From contig JANQQI010000049.1 of the NCBI GenBank assembly GCA_028285085.1, positions 62,001-126,000 of the forward strand: a DNA stretch of 64,000 bases. The letters run 5' to 3'. The number at the start of each line of letters is the position of its first letter. The stretch's first letter is position 1. Positions 8,489 to 17,304 of this stretch are shown piece after piece. The stretch comes from Saprospiraceae bacterium. Its GTDB lineage: Bacteria > Bacteroidota > Bacteroidia > Chitinophagales > Saprospiraceae. A program made the translations under genes and the position numbers. The notes below the pieces were generated by a model. It was not told the origin of the DNA, searched no databases, and was given only the letters and a program-made list of their open reading frames with translations.

Positions 8489-10342
8489 ATGAAAGCGATC
8501 AAAAATATTGGCCTCGGCCTCTTTGTTTTTTCACTACTCATATTTGTTTTATCACTGACTTTCAGCAATCATACGCTGACCAATGAAGTCCTCACCAAAC
8601 ACGTGAGCAAGGAGTATCATCGAGAAGCGATTCAAAAGCAAGCCGGCGATCTTTTAAGCACCCCTTTTAGTGGGAATATTGGCTTTGTAAGTGCCATGCG
8701 ACCTAAATTGGAAGCGGCACGCATTGACTTAGAAACCCGCTCCGGCGTTGATCCCGCTAATAATATTTGGAATGCGACTAACCTACCCGAAGGGGTCAGT
8801 GAATGGGATTTTCGGATGTCGGTAACGGATGTAGATGAATACCTTTTTACACTCACCAAATATTCTGCCGGAGGTCTGCTACCGGGGAATACAACCTTAT
8901 TTTTTGTTTTAAGTATGATCCTTGGAGCGGTAGGTGCGTTGCTTTATTTCCTCCCGGATCTACAGCTCATCCCGGGCATCAAAAACAATCATATTTATCT
9001 CAGCTCAGCCACACGAGGGATTACTTTTACGCCACGTATGGTTTTCCTGGGAGGTGCCTTATTGGCTACGGTTCTGGTGGGCGTATTCAAATATCTTCTA
9101 GCGGCTATCATCACTATGGTCCTGACTGCGTTTTTTGTTTATCGAATAGCGAAGCGCAGTCGTGAAAAGAACATTGATGGTAGCCAATCGCGCACCGTTA
9201 CAGCCACCAAAGGACTGGGTTGGATTGGCCTCGTGGTTGGTATCTTTTTGATTAGTTTTTATGTCTTGCTCTATTTCTTCCCGGAGTACATCACCAATTG
9301 GACCTTGATGCTTGACCCGATCAGTCGTTCGCTCAATGGCGGACCCGCTAGTCGCTGGTTCCTTTATGGCTTTCTGTATACCTTAGTGATGATTGTGATG
9401 GGCATCCGAATGCTCATCAAATATCGCCATAATCGCTATCAACTCATTCGAACCACCTCGGTTGTTTTCTTTCAAACCGCCTTTGCATTTTTAATCCCCG
9501 AATTCTTAGTACGCTTGAACCAGCCTTACATGGATTTGAAAAATGCCTGGCCGCTCGATTATGACTTTTACTACGGTGATAGCATTAACAAAATGGTCGG
9601 ACAGGGTACCGAATTTGCCATTGCAGGTTGGGGGACAAGCGTCGGCACGATTATGTTTATCTGGGGAGTAGTATTGACCCTCGTAGCCGTTCCTATGTTT
9701 ACTTACATTTATGGGAAGCGCTGGTATTGTTCGTGGGTCTGTGGCTGTGGTGGCCTGGCCGAAACCTTAGGAGATCCTTATCGCCAACTTTCCGATAAAA
9801 GCTTAAAAGCGTGGAAATACGAGCGTTATATTATCCATGGAGTGCTCGTTTTTGCGATAATTATGACCGGAATGGTGCTTTATACCTATTGGACAGGAAG
9901 CTCCAATATCCTGTTCTTTGATAGCTACAACGTACGTTCTTGGTATGGTTTCTTTGTGGGATCAATGTTCTCGGGCATAGTGGGTACCGGCTTTTATCCC
10001 TTGATGGGGAATCGTGTGTGGTGCCGCTTCGGCTGCCCGCTGGCGGGACTCATGGGCTTGGTACAGCGCTTTAAATCTCGCTTCCGAATCACCACCAACG
10101 GTGGTCAATGTATCTCTTGTGGCAACTGTTCGACTTACTGTGAAATGGGAATCGATGTGCGTTCTTATGCACAGCGCGGACAGGATATCGTGCGCGCTTC
10201 CTGTGTCGGTTGTGGTATTTGCTCTGCGGTATGTCCTCGCGGTGTGCTTCGGCTGGAAAATGCAACTAGTGATATCACTACTCGGACCGATGAGCTACGC
10301 ACTATTCACATTAGCGAAGGTGAAATAAAAATTTTGGGATAA
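8489..10342 (+). CDS. Polytopic membrane 4Fe-4S protein (NapH/NosR-like C-terminus)
   Basis: A 617-residue inner-membrane protein with an N-terminal anchor, a periplasmic segment of ~120 residues and many membrane helices. The second half carries two membrane CxxxCP-like motifs (WYCSWVCGCGG and WCRFGCPLAG), the signature of NapH/NosR/CcoG-type electron carriers. Two cytosolic 4Fe-4S clusters follow: CISCGNCSTYCEMG and CVGCGICSAVCPRG. It probably moves electrons between the flavoprotein encoded just upstream and a membrane or periplasmic acceptor. I chose the ATG at 8489 because it directly precedes the first membrane helix; a GTG at 8444, 10 bp after the upstream stop, would add 15 residues. 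No nap, nos or nor genes are nearby. Confidence 0.8.
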   Translation: MKAIKNIGLGLFVFSLLIFVLSLTFSNHTLTNEVLTKHVSKEYHREAIQKQAGDLLSTPFSGNIGFVSAMRPKLEAARIDLETRSGVDPANNIWNATNLPEGVSEWDFRMSVTDVDEYLFTLTKYSAGGLLPGNTTLFFVLSMILGAVGALLYFLPDLQLIPGIKNNHIYLSSATRGITFTPRMVFLGGALLATVLVGVFKYLLAAIITMVLTAFFVYRIAKRSREKNIDGSQSRTVTATKGLGWIGLVVGIFLISFYVLLYFFPEYITNWTLMLDPISRSLNGGPASRWFLYGFLYTLVMIVMGIRMLIKYRHNRYQLIRTTSVVFFQTAFAFLIPEFLVRLNQPYMDLKNAWPLDYDFYYGDSINKMVGQGTEFAIAGWGTSVGTIMFIWGVVLTLVAVPMFTYIYGKRWYCSWVCGCGGLAETLGDPYRQLSDKSLKAWKYERYIIHGVLVFAIIMTGMVLYTYWTGSSNILFFDSYNVRSWYGFFVGSMFSGIVGTGFYPLMGNRVWCRFGCPLAGLMGLVQRFKSRFRITTNGGQCISCGNCSTYCEMGIDVRSYAQRGQDIVRASCVGCGICSAVCPRGVLRLENATSDITTRTDELRTIHISEGEIKILG

Positions 10343-10398
10343 AATAAGGCTTTTTTAAAAGCTATCCTCATTTAATCAGAAGTGGGCTAGTATATTGA

Positions 10399-11394
10399 CT
10401 AGCTCAAATCAATCTCAGTATTATCTCCGATGTTGAGGCTTTGACTCGGGCCTTTGATTGCAGCGTCGCTCCCGACCAGTGAATGCGTCAATAAAATTTC
10501 GCTGATGGAGGCGTAGTTACCAATGATGGACTCTTTGATAATGGAATGCCGAATTTGGACGTTGCTGCCAATAGTTACGTGGGGACCAATGATGCTATTC
10601 GAGATCACACAATTTTCACCAATACTCACCGGGTGAATGATAATTGCATTATCGTAAGTAGGTAAATTCGAGGAAGCGTAGCCTTCACGATCAAGGAGCA
10701 TCGCGTTGGTCTCTAACAAAATCTCTTTTTTACCACAATCAAACCAATTATTAACCGGAATCGTGTTGAATTTCACCCCTCGGTTGATCATTCCCATTAA
10801 GGCGTCCGTCAGTTGATATTCGCCAAGGGTACGTACATCATTTTGAATATGGTCATCAACGACTTGTAATAAAATATCGACTTCTTTGATTTTATAAAAG
10901 CCCACCATTGCCATATTCGACTTGGGAATCGTTGGTTTTTCCACCACCTTACGCACGAAGCCCGCGTCGTCATATTCCACTACCCCAAACTCACGCGGAT
11001 CCGTTACCTCTTTTACACACAAACAAGACGTCTCCTGATCCAACACTTTTTGGATATCCATATCAATAATCGTATCACCAAAGACGATGAAGACTTCGCT
11101 CGTATCAGCAATGGCCTCGCGGGCCATCCAAATAGCATGGGCACTACCTTCGCGGCTATTTTGCTGGACAAACGTTTTACTAAGTTCGGGATATTCGTTT
11201 TCGAGGTAGAGCTGAATCTTTTCGCCGAGATAGCCAATGATAAATACAAAATCATTAATCCCGACGGCGACCAATTGATCAATAATGAAGGAAATAATGG
11301 TTTTTCCCGCAACCGGAATCAGCGGTTTAGGTTGCGTGTAGGTATGGGGCCGCAAACGCGTACCCGCACCAGCTACGGGAATGATGGCTTTCAT
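10399..11394 (-). CDS. Sugar-1-phosphate nucleotidyltransferase (RmlA/GalU-like, long form)
   Basis: An NTP-transferase that would activate a sugar 1-phosphate to an NDP-sugar for envelope polysaccharide. The 331-residue protein begins with the signature GAGTRLRPHTYTQPKPLIPV and contains the metal-binding FGDTIID and the NNWFDCGKKEILLETN substrate loop. The last ~90 residues are hexapeptide (left-handed beta-helix) repeats such as ISNSIIGPHVTIGSNVQI, typical of long-form thymidylyl/uridylyltransferases and archaeal-type bifunctional enzymes. No other sugar-pathway gene lies in the window, so nucleotide and sugar specificity cannot be read. Confidence 0.9.
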   Translation of the reverse strand: MKAIIPVAGAGTRLRPHTYTQPKPLIPVAGKTIISFIIDQLVAVGINDFVFIIGYLGEKIQLYLENEYPELSKTFVQQNSREGSAHAIWMAREAIADTSEVFIVFGDTIIDMDIQKVLDQETSCLCVKEVTDPREFGVVEYDDAGFVRKVVEKPTIPKSNMAMVGFYKIKEVDILLQVVDDHIQNDVRTLGEYQLTDALMGMINRGVKFNTIPVNNWFDCGKKEILLETNAMLLDREGYASSNLPTYDNAIIIHPVSIGENCVISNSIIGPHVTIGSNVQIRHSIIKESIIGNYASISEILLTHSLVGSDAAIKGPSQSLNIGDNTEIDLS

Positions 11395-11491
11395 ATCGTT
11401 AGGCTTGTTTTTTTGCAGCCAGTAAGATAAGGATATTTTTGTTGGATGTTTCTCCAGCCAGAGAAAGATTTACAGGAAAGGAATCGTCTGG

Positions 11492-12355
11492 TCAATCGGT
11501 GACCTCTAAATCAAATACACGTGAATTCGCTAGATTACGTACCCCGTCGGCTGCGCCGAGAATAAGACGATAAGCACCGGGCTGAATCGTGGTAGGAATC
11601 GTCATTTCAAAGTCAAAACCATAAACCTTTTCCACATCATCATCCAAGCCAAAGACGGCATTGGTATTAAATGTATTTCCGGTTGAAATTTCGAGAAGAT
11701 TGATATAGACTAGACCATTCCCCCCCTCACTAAGTGAATAATTATCGGTGAGTTCGCCAATAAAACGCAGGTTGCTTCCGCGGCTGGCAGAAAGGCTGCT
11801 TGTGGCGGGATTGTCAATACTTATCTCAGGTGCAATGGTATCACGAGCATTGCGCAGTTTAATCGAATAAATATTGCCTATTGGGTCATCATTGCCCGCT
11901 TCATCGACAACGCGCAAGCCAAAATGGTAATTTCCAGCAGTAACATTATCGGGAACATCAAGGGTTAATTGTATAGATTGTTGGAGACCACTAATACTTT
12001 CGATTTGCAGGATGCTCCAATCTTCCGTTTGATTATCAATATTAGGCAAGACAACCCCGGGGACGCTCCCCCCGCCATGTCCATGGCAATCAAAATTAGA
12101 ATGAATATCAATTTTATATTGTGACAATCCAATATCATCTCGGAATAGCAAATCCAAATTTAACTGCTCCCCGCTCATTAATTGAAAAACTGAATCTTCC
12201 ATAGCTCCACATACCTCAAGTGTACGCGGCGCCGGTGCCAAGGCATTAAATTTCAAACTTGGAAGCGTCGTATCAATCCAATCCGCATCCGCACAAGCTG
12301 TTAAGCAAAGCATCGTACATCCTAGAATATAGACTGACCAAGATCTCATGCGCAT
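11492..12355 (-). CDS. DUF4625-type lipoprotein, probable metal-uptake accessory
   Basis: A 287-residue lipoprotein with an N-terminal signal ending in the lipobox LTAC (acylated Cys21). The first Ig-like unit contains the DUF4625 hallmark YKIDIHSNFDCHGHG, a His/Cys cluster that looks metal-binding, followed by a second beta-sandwich (about 165-287). DUF4625 proteins have unknown biochemical function. The context, a 15-bp palindrome upstream (12408-12422) shared with a TonB receptor and a second DUF4625 lipoprotein, suggests an outer-membrane-anchored metal-capture role. A plausible -7 element (TATCTTCG on the minus strand) lies between the palindrome and the start. Confidence 0.8.
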   Translation of the reverse strand: MRMRSWSVYILGCTMLCLTACADADWIDTTLPSLKFNALAPAPRTLEVCGAMEDSVFQLMSGEQLNLDLLFRDDIGLSQYKIDIHSNFDCHGHGGGSVPGVVLPNIDNQTEDWSILQIESISGLQQSIQLTLDVPDNVTAGNYHFGLRVVDEAGNDDPIGNIYSIKLRNARDTIAPEISIDNPATSSLSASRGSNLRFIGELTDNYSLSEGGNGLVYINLLEISTGNTFNTNAVFGLDDDVEKVYGFDFEMTIPTTIQPGAYRLILGAADGVRNLANSRVFDLEVTD

Positions 12356-12407
12356 TTGATTCTTTGAATTATCAACTAGTTAACTATTACGAAGATAACA
12401 CATTCTA

Positions 12408-12422
12408 TGCAACGTTGTTGCA
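12408..12422. promoter_or_regulatory. 15-bp palindromic operator, copy 1 (Zur/Fur-like)
   Basis: TGCAAC-GTT-GTTGCA, a perfect 6-3-6 palindrome, lies between the stop of the FG-GAP gene and the start of the DUF4625 lipoprotein at 11492-12355, just upstream of that gene's probable -7 element. It is the same motif as at 14129 and 17305. The size and symmetry fit a Fur-superfamily regulator; the regulator is not in the window. Confidence 0.7.
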
Positions 12423-12429
12423 ATAGCAA

Positions 12430-14037
12430 TTATTTTTGTCCGCTATCTATCGCATTTTCGAGCAAAACAAACGGAACGCCGGCATTCACCCATTCTTGTA
12501 CTAATTTGGGGTAACCTACTGCTTCGAAAGCGAGTGACCCCACCAAAATATCCGGGTCAAGATCTCCGTCGGCATCGGCTACATCCATCACTATCCAGCG
12601 GCCGGGCGGTAGCTGTTCTGATCTTGTAAGGTGATAATTAGCTTTTCCCCGATTATCTAAAAATACGATACCGCGCTGGCGTTGATCGCTAAAATCCGGG
12701 AAAAAACTAATTGCAGCAATATCCAGATCCCCATCTAAGTCAAAGTCTGCAGCTTGGGCCGAGTAAGCTCCCGGTAGTGGTTGAAAGAAGACCTGCTCAA
12801 ATTTTTGCTGACCATTATTCCGAAAAATATAGATGCCGTGATACGGTTTGATAATTGGAGGAAAATCAGCATTGTCACCAGCCGTATATAAAATATCGGG
12901 ATGGGCATCACCATCATAATCAAATAACTGGAAGTAACTCGATCCATATACCGCCGGAAACCGTAATAAAATCTCTTCTCGAAATTGCCCATCTCCTTCG
13001 TTATAATAGGCAAAAATCCCTTCGTCACCTTGACCGAATAAAGCTATGATATCCGGTAAATTATCATCATTCAGATCTACAACATAGGCCTTCGTAGCGC
13101 CCGGCCGGGCACGCAAGGTGTGTGCTACATATTGCCCGTCCGGCTGCTGTGCCCACCAAGCGAGACGGCCGGTCCATTTCGCAAATTCACAAACCACTAG
13201 GTCATCCAAACCATCTTGGTTCAAGTCCGCCGTAGTATGATGCACCGGGCGCTGTAGGCCATCAATCAAAACCCGTGGTGGCGCCGCAGCTTTGGGCAAC
13301 TCCATGATCATCCCCATCGGCGCATCAACCGGGGAAAAGCTGCCCATCACACATAAGCGATAGGCCTCTGGTAAGTCTTCCAACCACACGGCTCCCTCAC
13401 GGACATTGGCGGCGCGCCGTAGCGCTAATGCCTCATCCAGTTGGTAAAACGCCTGAGTATGCGCATCTCCAAGAAACACCCCACCGGCTCGATCAAATCG
13501 CACTAAGGTGGTACTCGGTGGAGATAGACGCAACTCTGGGATCTGAATACGAAAAGGCCAAGCGGATAAGGTATCCAAAGCGAGTGACGAGAGCGTCAAG
13601 CTATCCGGGGCACCATCGAGATAAAAAGCACGAATGGCTGACCATGTGTCTTCTTCTAAACGAGGGGTTTCTGGATAGATATCCTGCTGTTTTACGCGTG
13701 CTCCTCCGGGGCCAGCTTCAATGAGGCTTTCTCGGGTGATGGAATCCGGGTAGATACCAAGCATATATCCCATGCGTGGCAAAATATAGTTCTCCCAACT
13801 CTTTCGATCTAATAAGGTCGGTTCGGGATACAAATGACAGCTACTACAATACACTTTGGCCAAGGCCTCACCGTCTACTCCAGAGACCTCTTCCATTGCT
13901 GTTTGTTGGCAATAGCCTAAAAAAAGCATCGCAAACAGCAGATAGCAAATCGTCCACTTCACAATAAGTATTTTTAAATAATTTCTAAGAAACTCTACCG
14001 ATGAGTACGATAGGATCGAGACAAACAGGCAACACAT
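12430..14037 (-). CDS. Monoheme c-type / FG-GAP (VCBS) repeat exported protein
   Basis: The 535-residue product has an N-terminal hydrophobic export segment (around WTICYLLFAMLFLGYC), then a cytochrome-c heme motif CSSCH near residue 65 in a short heme domain. An integrin-like propeller follows, with Ca-binding FG-GAP/VCBS motifs such as DLNQDGLDDLVV, DYDGDAHPDILY, DFDLDGDLDIAA and DADGDLDPDILV. The annotated ATG adds 25 residues ahead of the signal; a GTG at 13962 is an alternative start. It shares its 128-bp upstream region, containing a palindromic operator, with the divergent TonB receptor, and lies just upstream of the DUF4625 lipoprotein on the same strand. Function unknown. Confidence 0.75.
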   Translation of the reverse strand: MCCLFVSILSYSSVEFLRNYLKILIVKWTICYLLFAMLFLGYCQQTAMEEVSGVDGEALAKVYCSSCHLYPEPTLLDRKSWENYILPRMGYMLGIYPDSITRESLIEAGPGGARVKQQDIYPETPRLEEDTWSAIRAFYLDGAPDSLTLSSLALDTLSAWPFRIQIPELRLSPPSTTLVRFDRAGGVFLGDAHTQAFYQLDEALALRRAANVREGAVWLEDLPEAYRLCVMGSFSPVDAPMGMIMELPKAAAPPRVLIDGLQRPVHHTTADLNQDGLDDLVVCEFAKWTGRLAWWAQQPDGQYVAHTLRARPGATKAYVVDLNDDNLPDIIALFGQGDEGIFAYYNEGDGQFREEILLRFPAVYGSSYFQLFDYDGDAHPDILYTAGDNADFPPIIKPYHGIYIFRNNGQQKFEQVFFQPLPGAYSAQAADFDLDGDLDIAAISFFPDFSDQRQRGIVFLDNRGKANYHLTRSEQLPPGRWIVMDVADADGDLDPDILVGSLAFEAVGYPKLVQEWVNAGVPFVLLENAIDSGQK

Positions 14038-14070
14038 CCTATTTGTCTAATATTAGTCTGGTAAGCGGCT

Positions 14071-14105
14071 CGAAGATAGCATTGCATCTTCAGGAAAACA
14101 ACAAA
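14071..14105 (-). promoter_or_regulatory. Probable promoter for the FG-GAP gene
   Basis: On the minus strand a TTTG (14105-14102) is separated by 23 bp from TATCTTCG (14078-14071), one mismatch from TAnnTTTG. Transcription would begin near 14064, about 27 nt before the ATG at 14037. Confidence 0.45.
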
Positions 14106-14128
14106 ATGTAAGAGGAGAAACAGTTTGA

Positions 14129-14143
14129 TGCAACGCTGTTGCA
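14129..14143. promoter_or_regulatory. 15-bp palindromic operator, copy 2 (Zur/Fur-like)
   Basis: TGCAAC-GCT-GTTGCA is a perfect 6-3-6 palindrome in the divergent region between the FG-GAP gene and the TonB receptor. It lies 10 bp upstream of the receptor's -7 element, where a bound protein would block RNA polymerase. Confidence 0.75.
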
Positions 14144-14153
14144 GAAATAATTC

Positions 14154-14161
14154 TAACTTTG
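14154..14161 (+). promoter_or_regulatory. -7 element (TAnnTTTG) of the TonB receptor gene
   Basis: TAACTTTG matches the Bacteroidota -7 consensus exactly. It ends 4 bp before the ATG at 14166, so the predicted transcript would start at or within a base or two of the start codon, giving a leaderless message. Confidence 0.6.
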
Positions 14162-14165
14162 CGAT

Positions 14166-16550
14166 ATGGGCTTAAGATTAATTTGTAGTTGGAGCATTTG
14201 GCTGGCCATCCAGACCCTTAGCTGGGGCCAAATTAGTGGAATAGTATACGATCAGGAACAACTTCCCTTGGCGGGGGCCACGGTTTTACTTTTACCTGAT
14301 AGTCTAAACACCACGACCGATGCCACTGGTGCATTCAGCCTGCCTCAACCTAATCCAGGGCAGTATCGTTTGCAAATCTTTTATTTGGGGCACGATACGC
14401 ATAGCCAAGCCATCAAAATTGAGAATAACCAACGGCCAGATGCTTTACGCATTCAACTTCAACCGCAAACTGCTTTTCTGGATGCGGTCACCGTCACGGA
14501 TGAGCACGCCAAACAGGAACAAACATTAGCCACAGAGCATTTTAACGAGACCTTACTTGAGCGTAACCTACAGGGAACCTTTGCCAAGTCTATCGAAAAA
14601 ATACCAGGCATCAGCGCGATTAATGTGGGAGTAGGCATTGCCAAGCCTGTGATTCGCGGCTTGGCCTTTAACCGTATCATTGTCAACAATCAAGGGATCA
14701 AACAAGAGAGCCAGCAATGGGGGGCGGATCATGGATTGGAACTAGATCAATTCGATGTAGAGCGGGTCGAAATCATCAAGGGTCCCGCCTCCTTACAATA
14801 TGGCTCCGATGGCCTCGGCGGGGTCATTAATGTGATGCCTGGCCGGATTCCCGTTCGCAACACTTACGGTGGTAGCATCACCGCACTCCACAAAACAAAT
14901 AATGAGCATTGGGCCGGCTCCGTCAAGCTCGGCTTTAACATCAATGACTGGTTCCTAATGGCACGTTATAGTGAGCAAGCATTTAGTGATTATCGGGTGC
15001 CAGCTAATCGCTTTGTTTACAACAGTTTCGACCTCCCGATTTTAAATGAGCGGCTTAAAAACACGGCCGGGCGCGAGCAAAATATTCACCTCAATGCCGG
15101 CCTCAAGCGCGATTGGGGTATCACACGTATTTCGATGAGTCGCTACAGCCTCGAAGCCGGTCTTTTCGCCGGAGCAGTAGGTATTCCACGTGCTTATGCA
15201 CTCACCGATGATGGCAACAACCGTGATATCGACATCCCAAAACAAGAAGTCGATCATTACCGCATTGCCCTCAATCAGACACTGGCTATTAACGAAGAGG
15301 ATCATTTAAACATCAACATTGGTTATCAATATAATAACCGACGAGAATTTTCTTTCCCGGAATTCCACAGTATCCCCAGCTCACAGATTGATCCCGGAAA
15401 TACGCTGGCGATTCAACTACGCTTGAGAACTCTGAGTGCTAATATCCACTACGAACAGCACCTCCCCGATGAAAGTAAAATGATATACGGTGCGAATGTC
15501 CAATGGCAACGCAACGAGCGTGGTGGTTTTGAGTTTTTGCTCCCCAATTTTCGCACTTTCCGTAGCGGTGCCTTCATCCTGCGTGAACAACGTTTAAAGG
15601 AAAACATTATCATCAACGGTGGACTCCGCCTAGATTATGGGCACAACGATTCTGACTTCTTCCGGCAATGGGTCTGGGATAGCAACGAAAATATCACAGA
15701 TTCCCTGATCGCGCCGATCACGGATGATCCTTTCTTCAACTGGTCGGCCTCAGCGGGAATGAATATCGAGCTCTTAGATGGCCGTATGCAGCTTAAAGCC
15801 AATTTGGGCAAAAGCTTCCGGGTACCCTACCCTTCCGAAACGGTATCCAATGGTATCCATCACGGGACGTTCCGACATGAGCGCGGTACCGCAGACTTGA
15901 AGTCAGAGCATGGCTACCAGGCTGATTTAAGTGTGGATTGGACTTTCGAAAACTTCAGTGGCTCCGCCGCTACCTATTTTAACTATTTCGACAATTATAT
16001 TTATCTAGGGCCGACGGCACCAGCGCGTTTTTCGCCACTCCCCGAAGCCGGGCAAATATTTCAGTACCGACAAGACGACGCCATTTATACCGGGTTTGAA
16101 GTCCAGTGGGCTTGGCAAGTATGGCGCGGGCTAAGTGTAGCCCAGACCGCTGATTTTGTGCATACTTATAATCTGGATACTCGACTGGCACTGCCTTTCA
16201 CGCCACAGCCCGCTTTGCGGAGTGATCTGAAATACGAAATAGAGCAAAAGGGCTGGTTGAAGCATTATTTTGTAGAAATCGGGCATCAGTTCCACGCGGC
16301 AGCTAGTCGGCCAAACCGGGTAGATCGCTCCGAACAGCCTACACCGGCTTATCAGCTGTGGCAAATTGGGGCCGGGGTAGAACTAAAGTGGGGACAACAA
16401 GCTTTACAAGTCAATCTTCAGGTACAAAACCTATTTGATACTAACTATCTTAATCACCTCAGTCGATATCGTTTGTTGAATATTCCCGAACAGGGTCGCA
16501 ATATAGTGATTAGTGTCAAGGTACCTTTTGGCGGCAAATGGCGACAATAA
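14166..16550 (+). CDS. TonB-dependent receptor, ZnuD-like metal importer
   Basis: A 794-residue outer-membrane receptor. A signal peptide (1-22) is followed by a carboxypeptidase-like regulatory domain (about 24-105, starting ISGIVYDQEQLPLAGATV), a plug (about 120-230, with VIRGLAFNRIIVNNQ and VERVEIIKGPASLQYGSDG) and a 22-strand barrel ending FGGKW-type. The barrel segment NGIHHGTFRHERG-x-x-DLKSE resembles the metal-ligand region of zinc receptors of the ZnuD type. It is flanked by two DUF4625 lipoproteins and controlled by the shared palindrome, so import of a transition metal, most likely zinc, is inferred. Substrate is not proven by sequence. Confidence 0.85.
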   Translation: MGLRLICSWSIWLAIQTLSWGQISGIVYDQEQLPLAGATVLLLPDSLNTTTDATGAFSLPQPNPGQYRLQIFYLGHDTHSQAIKIENNQRPDALRIQLQPQTAFLDAVTVTDEHAKQEQTLATEHFNETLLERNLQGTFAKSIEKIPGISAINVGVGIAKPVIRGLAFNRIIVNNQGIKQESQQWGADHGLELDQFDVERVEIIKGPASLQYGSDGLGGVINVMPGRIPVRNTYGGSITALHKTNNEHWAGSVKLGFNINDWFLMARYSEQAFSDYRVPANRFVYNSFDLPILNERLKNTAGREQNIHLNAGLKRDWGITRISMSRYSLEAGLFAGAVGIPRAYALTDDGNNRDIDIPKQEVDHYRIALNQTLAINEEDHLNINIGYQYNNRREFSFPEFHSIPSSQIDPGNTLAIQLRLRTLSANIHYEQHLPDESKMIYGANVQWQRNERGGFEFLLPNFRTFRSGAFILREQRLKENIIINGGLRLDYGHNDSDFFRQWVWDSNENITDSLIAPITDDPFFNWSASAGMNIELLDGRMQLKANLGKSFRVPYPSETVSNGIHHGTFRHERGTADLKSEHGYQADLSVDWTFENFSGSAATYFNYFDNYIYLGPTAPARFSPLPEAGQIFQYRQDDAIYTGFEVQWAWQVWRGLSVAQTADFVHTYNLDTRLALPFTPQPALRSDLKYEIEQKGWLKHYFVEIGHQFHAAASRPNRVDRSEQPTPAYQLWQIGAGVELKWGQQALQVNLQVQNLFDTNYLNHLSRYRLLNIPEQGRNIVISVKVPFGGKWRQ

Positions 16551-16699
16551 TAATTCAGTTTTTCTTCTTCCTGTGGATAGGATAGCTGGAAAATAGTATC
16601 TAAAACCATCAATAGATTTATGTCTCTTCTCACCTTTTATTTAGATCATCATCTAACTTTATATAAAGCACTTAATCTTCTCCCACTTCATCTCGATAT

Positions 16700-16736
16700 A
16701 AAGAAAAGCGATATCGAATTAGTGTTCGATATCGCT
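16700..16736 (-). terminator. Intrinsic terminator of the His-rich lipoprotein gene
   Basis: A perfect 12-bp stem (AGCGATATCGAA at 16707-16718 with its complement at 16725-16736) and a 6-nt loop. On the minus strand the stem runs into TTTTCTTT. It lies 77 bp downstream of the 16813-17247 stop codon. Confidence 0.8.
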
Positions 16737-16812
16737 ATATCTTAAAACGTTTACTTAACTGAAAATGTATGCTTACTATTAATATTCTATAGATACATTT
16801 CTCAATTCAACT

Positions 16813-17247
16813 CTACTGAATTGAAAATTCAACATCTGCATTTGCTTTAGATTCACAGTCATGATCTTCACAAGCAGATACCTCTAGGTGGAATTCTGTT
16901 CCAGCAGGATAGGACGATAAATCCAGATCATACACCTTTTCAATCACCTGATCATGATCATGTTCATCGATTGGGAAAGGAGCAATGGAGGTAGAAGGAT
17001 CGTCTTCAGTATGCAGGTTGATCTCTACTTCGTGGTTTTCATCAGTCGCTTCAAATTTTATATGAATGTGTACATCCGAAGCATCAGCAACCACTTCATC
17101 CGCAGCTGGCTCAAGAATAGTAATCGTTACTTTGTTGTCTTCATGCATATGATCGTCTTCATCATCGTCATTATTACATCCAGAGAAGGCTAAGACACCA
17201 AAGGCTAAAAAAAATAAAAAATAGGATTTAAAATTTAAGGCTTTCAT
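16813..17247 (-). CDS. Small His/Asp-rich DUF4625 lipoprotein
   Basis: A 144-residue lipoprotein: signal peptide with lipobox FSGC (Cys24), then an acidic His-containing linker (DDDEDDHMHED) and one DUF4625-like Ig domain rich in paired histidines (DVHIHIK, DEHDHDQ) and ending with a Cys pair (CEDHDCES). The composition strongly suggests binding of zinc, copper or nickel at the cell surface. Two palindromic operators overlap its promoter. It is transcribed convergently toward the TonB receptor and ends in a clear terminator. The single domain contrasts with the two-domain lipoprotein at 11492-12355. Confidence 0.85.
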   Translation of the reverse strand: MKALNFKSYFLFFLAFGVLAFSGCNNDDDEDDHMHEDNKVTITILEPAADEVVADASDVHIHIKFEATDENHEVEINLHTEDDPSTSIAPFPIDEHDHDQVIEKVYDLDLSSYPAGTEFHLEVSACEDHDCESKANADVEFSIQ

Positions 17248-17265
17248 TTCTACATCAGTTTAAAA

Positions 17266-17280
17266 TGCAACAATGATGCA
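17266..17280. promoter_or_regulatory. 15-bp palindromic operator, copy 3 (one mismatch)
   Basis: TGCAAC-AAT-GATGCA differs from the 6-3-6 palindrome at one base. It covers the predicted transcription start of the His-rich lipoprotein gene and touches its -7 element (17286-17279). Confidence 0.65.
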
Positions 17281-17286
17281 AATATA
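17279..17286 (-). promoter_or_regulatory. -7 element (TAnnTTTG) of the His-rich lipoprotein gene
   Basis: On the minus strand TATATTTG matches the consensus exactly, and a TTG at 17309-17307 sits 20 bp upstream as the -33 element. The start codon at 17247 would follow a leader of about 25 nt. Confidence 0.7.
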
Positions 17287-17304
17287 TATTGGCAAGTCTA
17301 CATT

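Noticed and set aside
10014..10328. 104-codon plus-strand ORF within the Fe-S protein gene
   Set aside because: Alternative frame of the Cys-rich region with no independent start signals.
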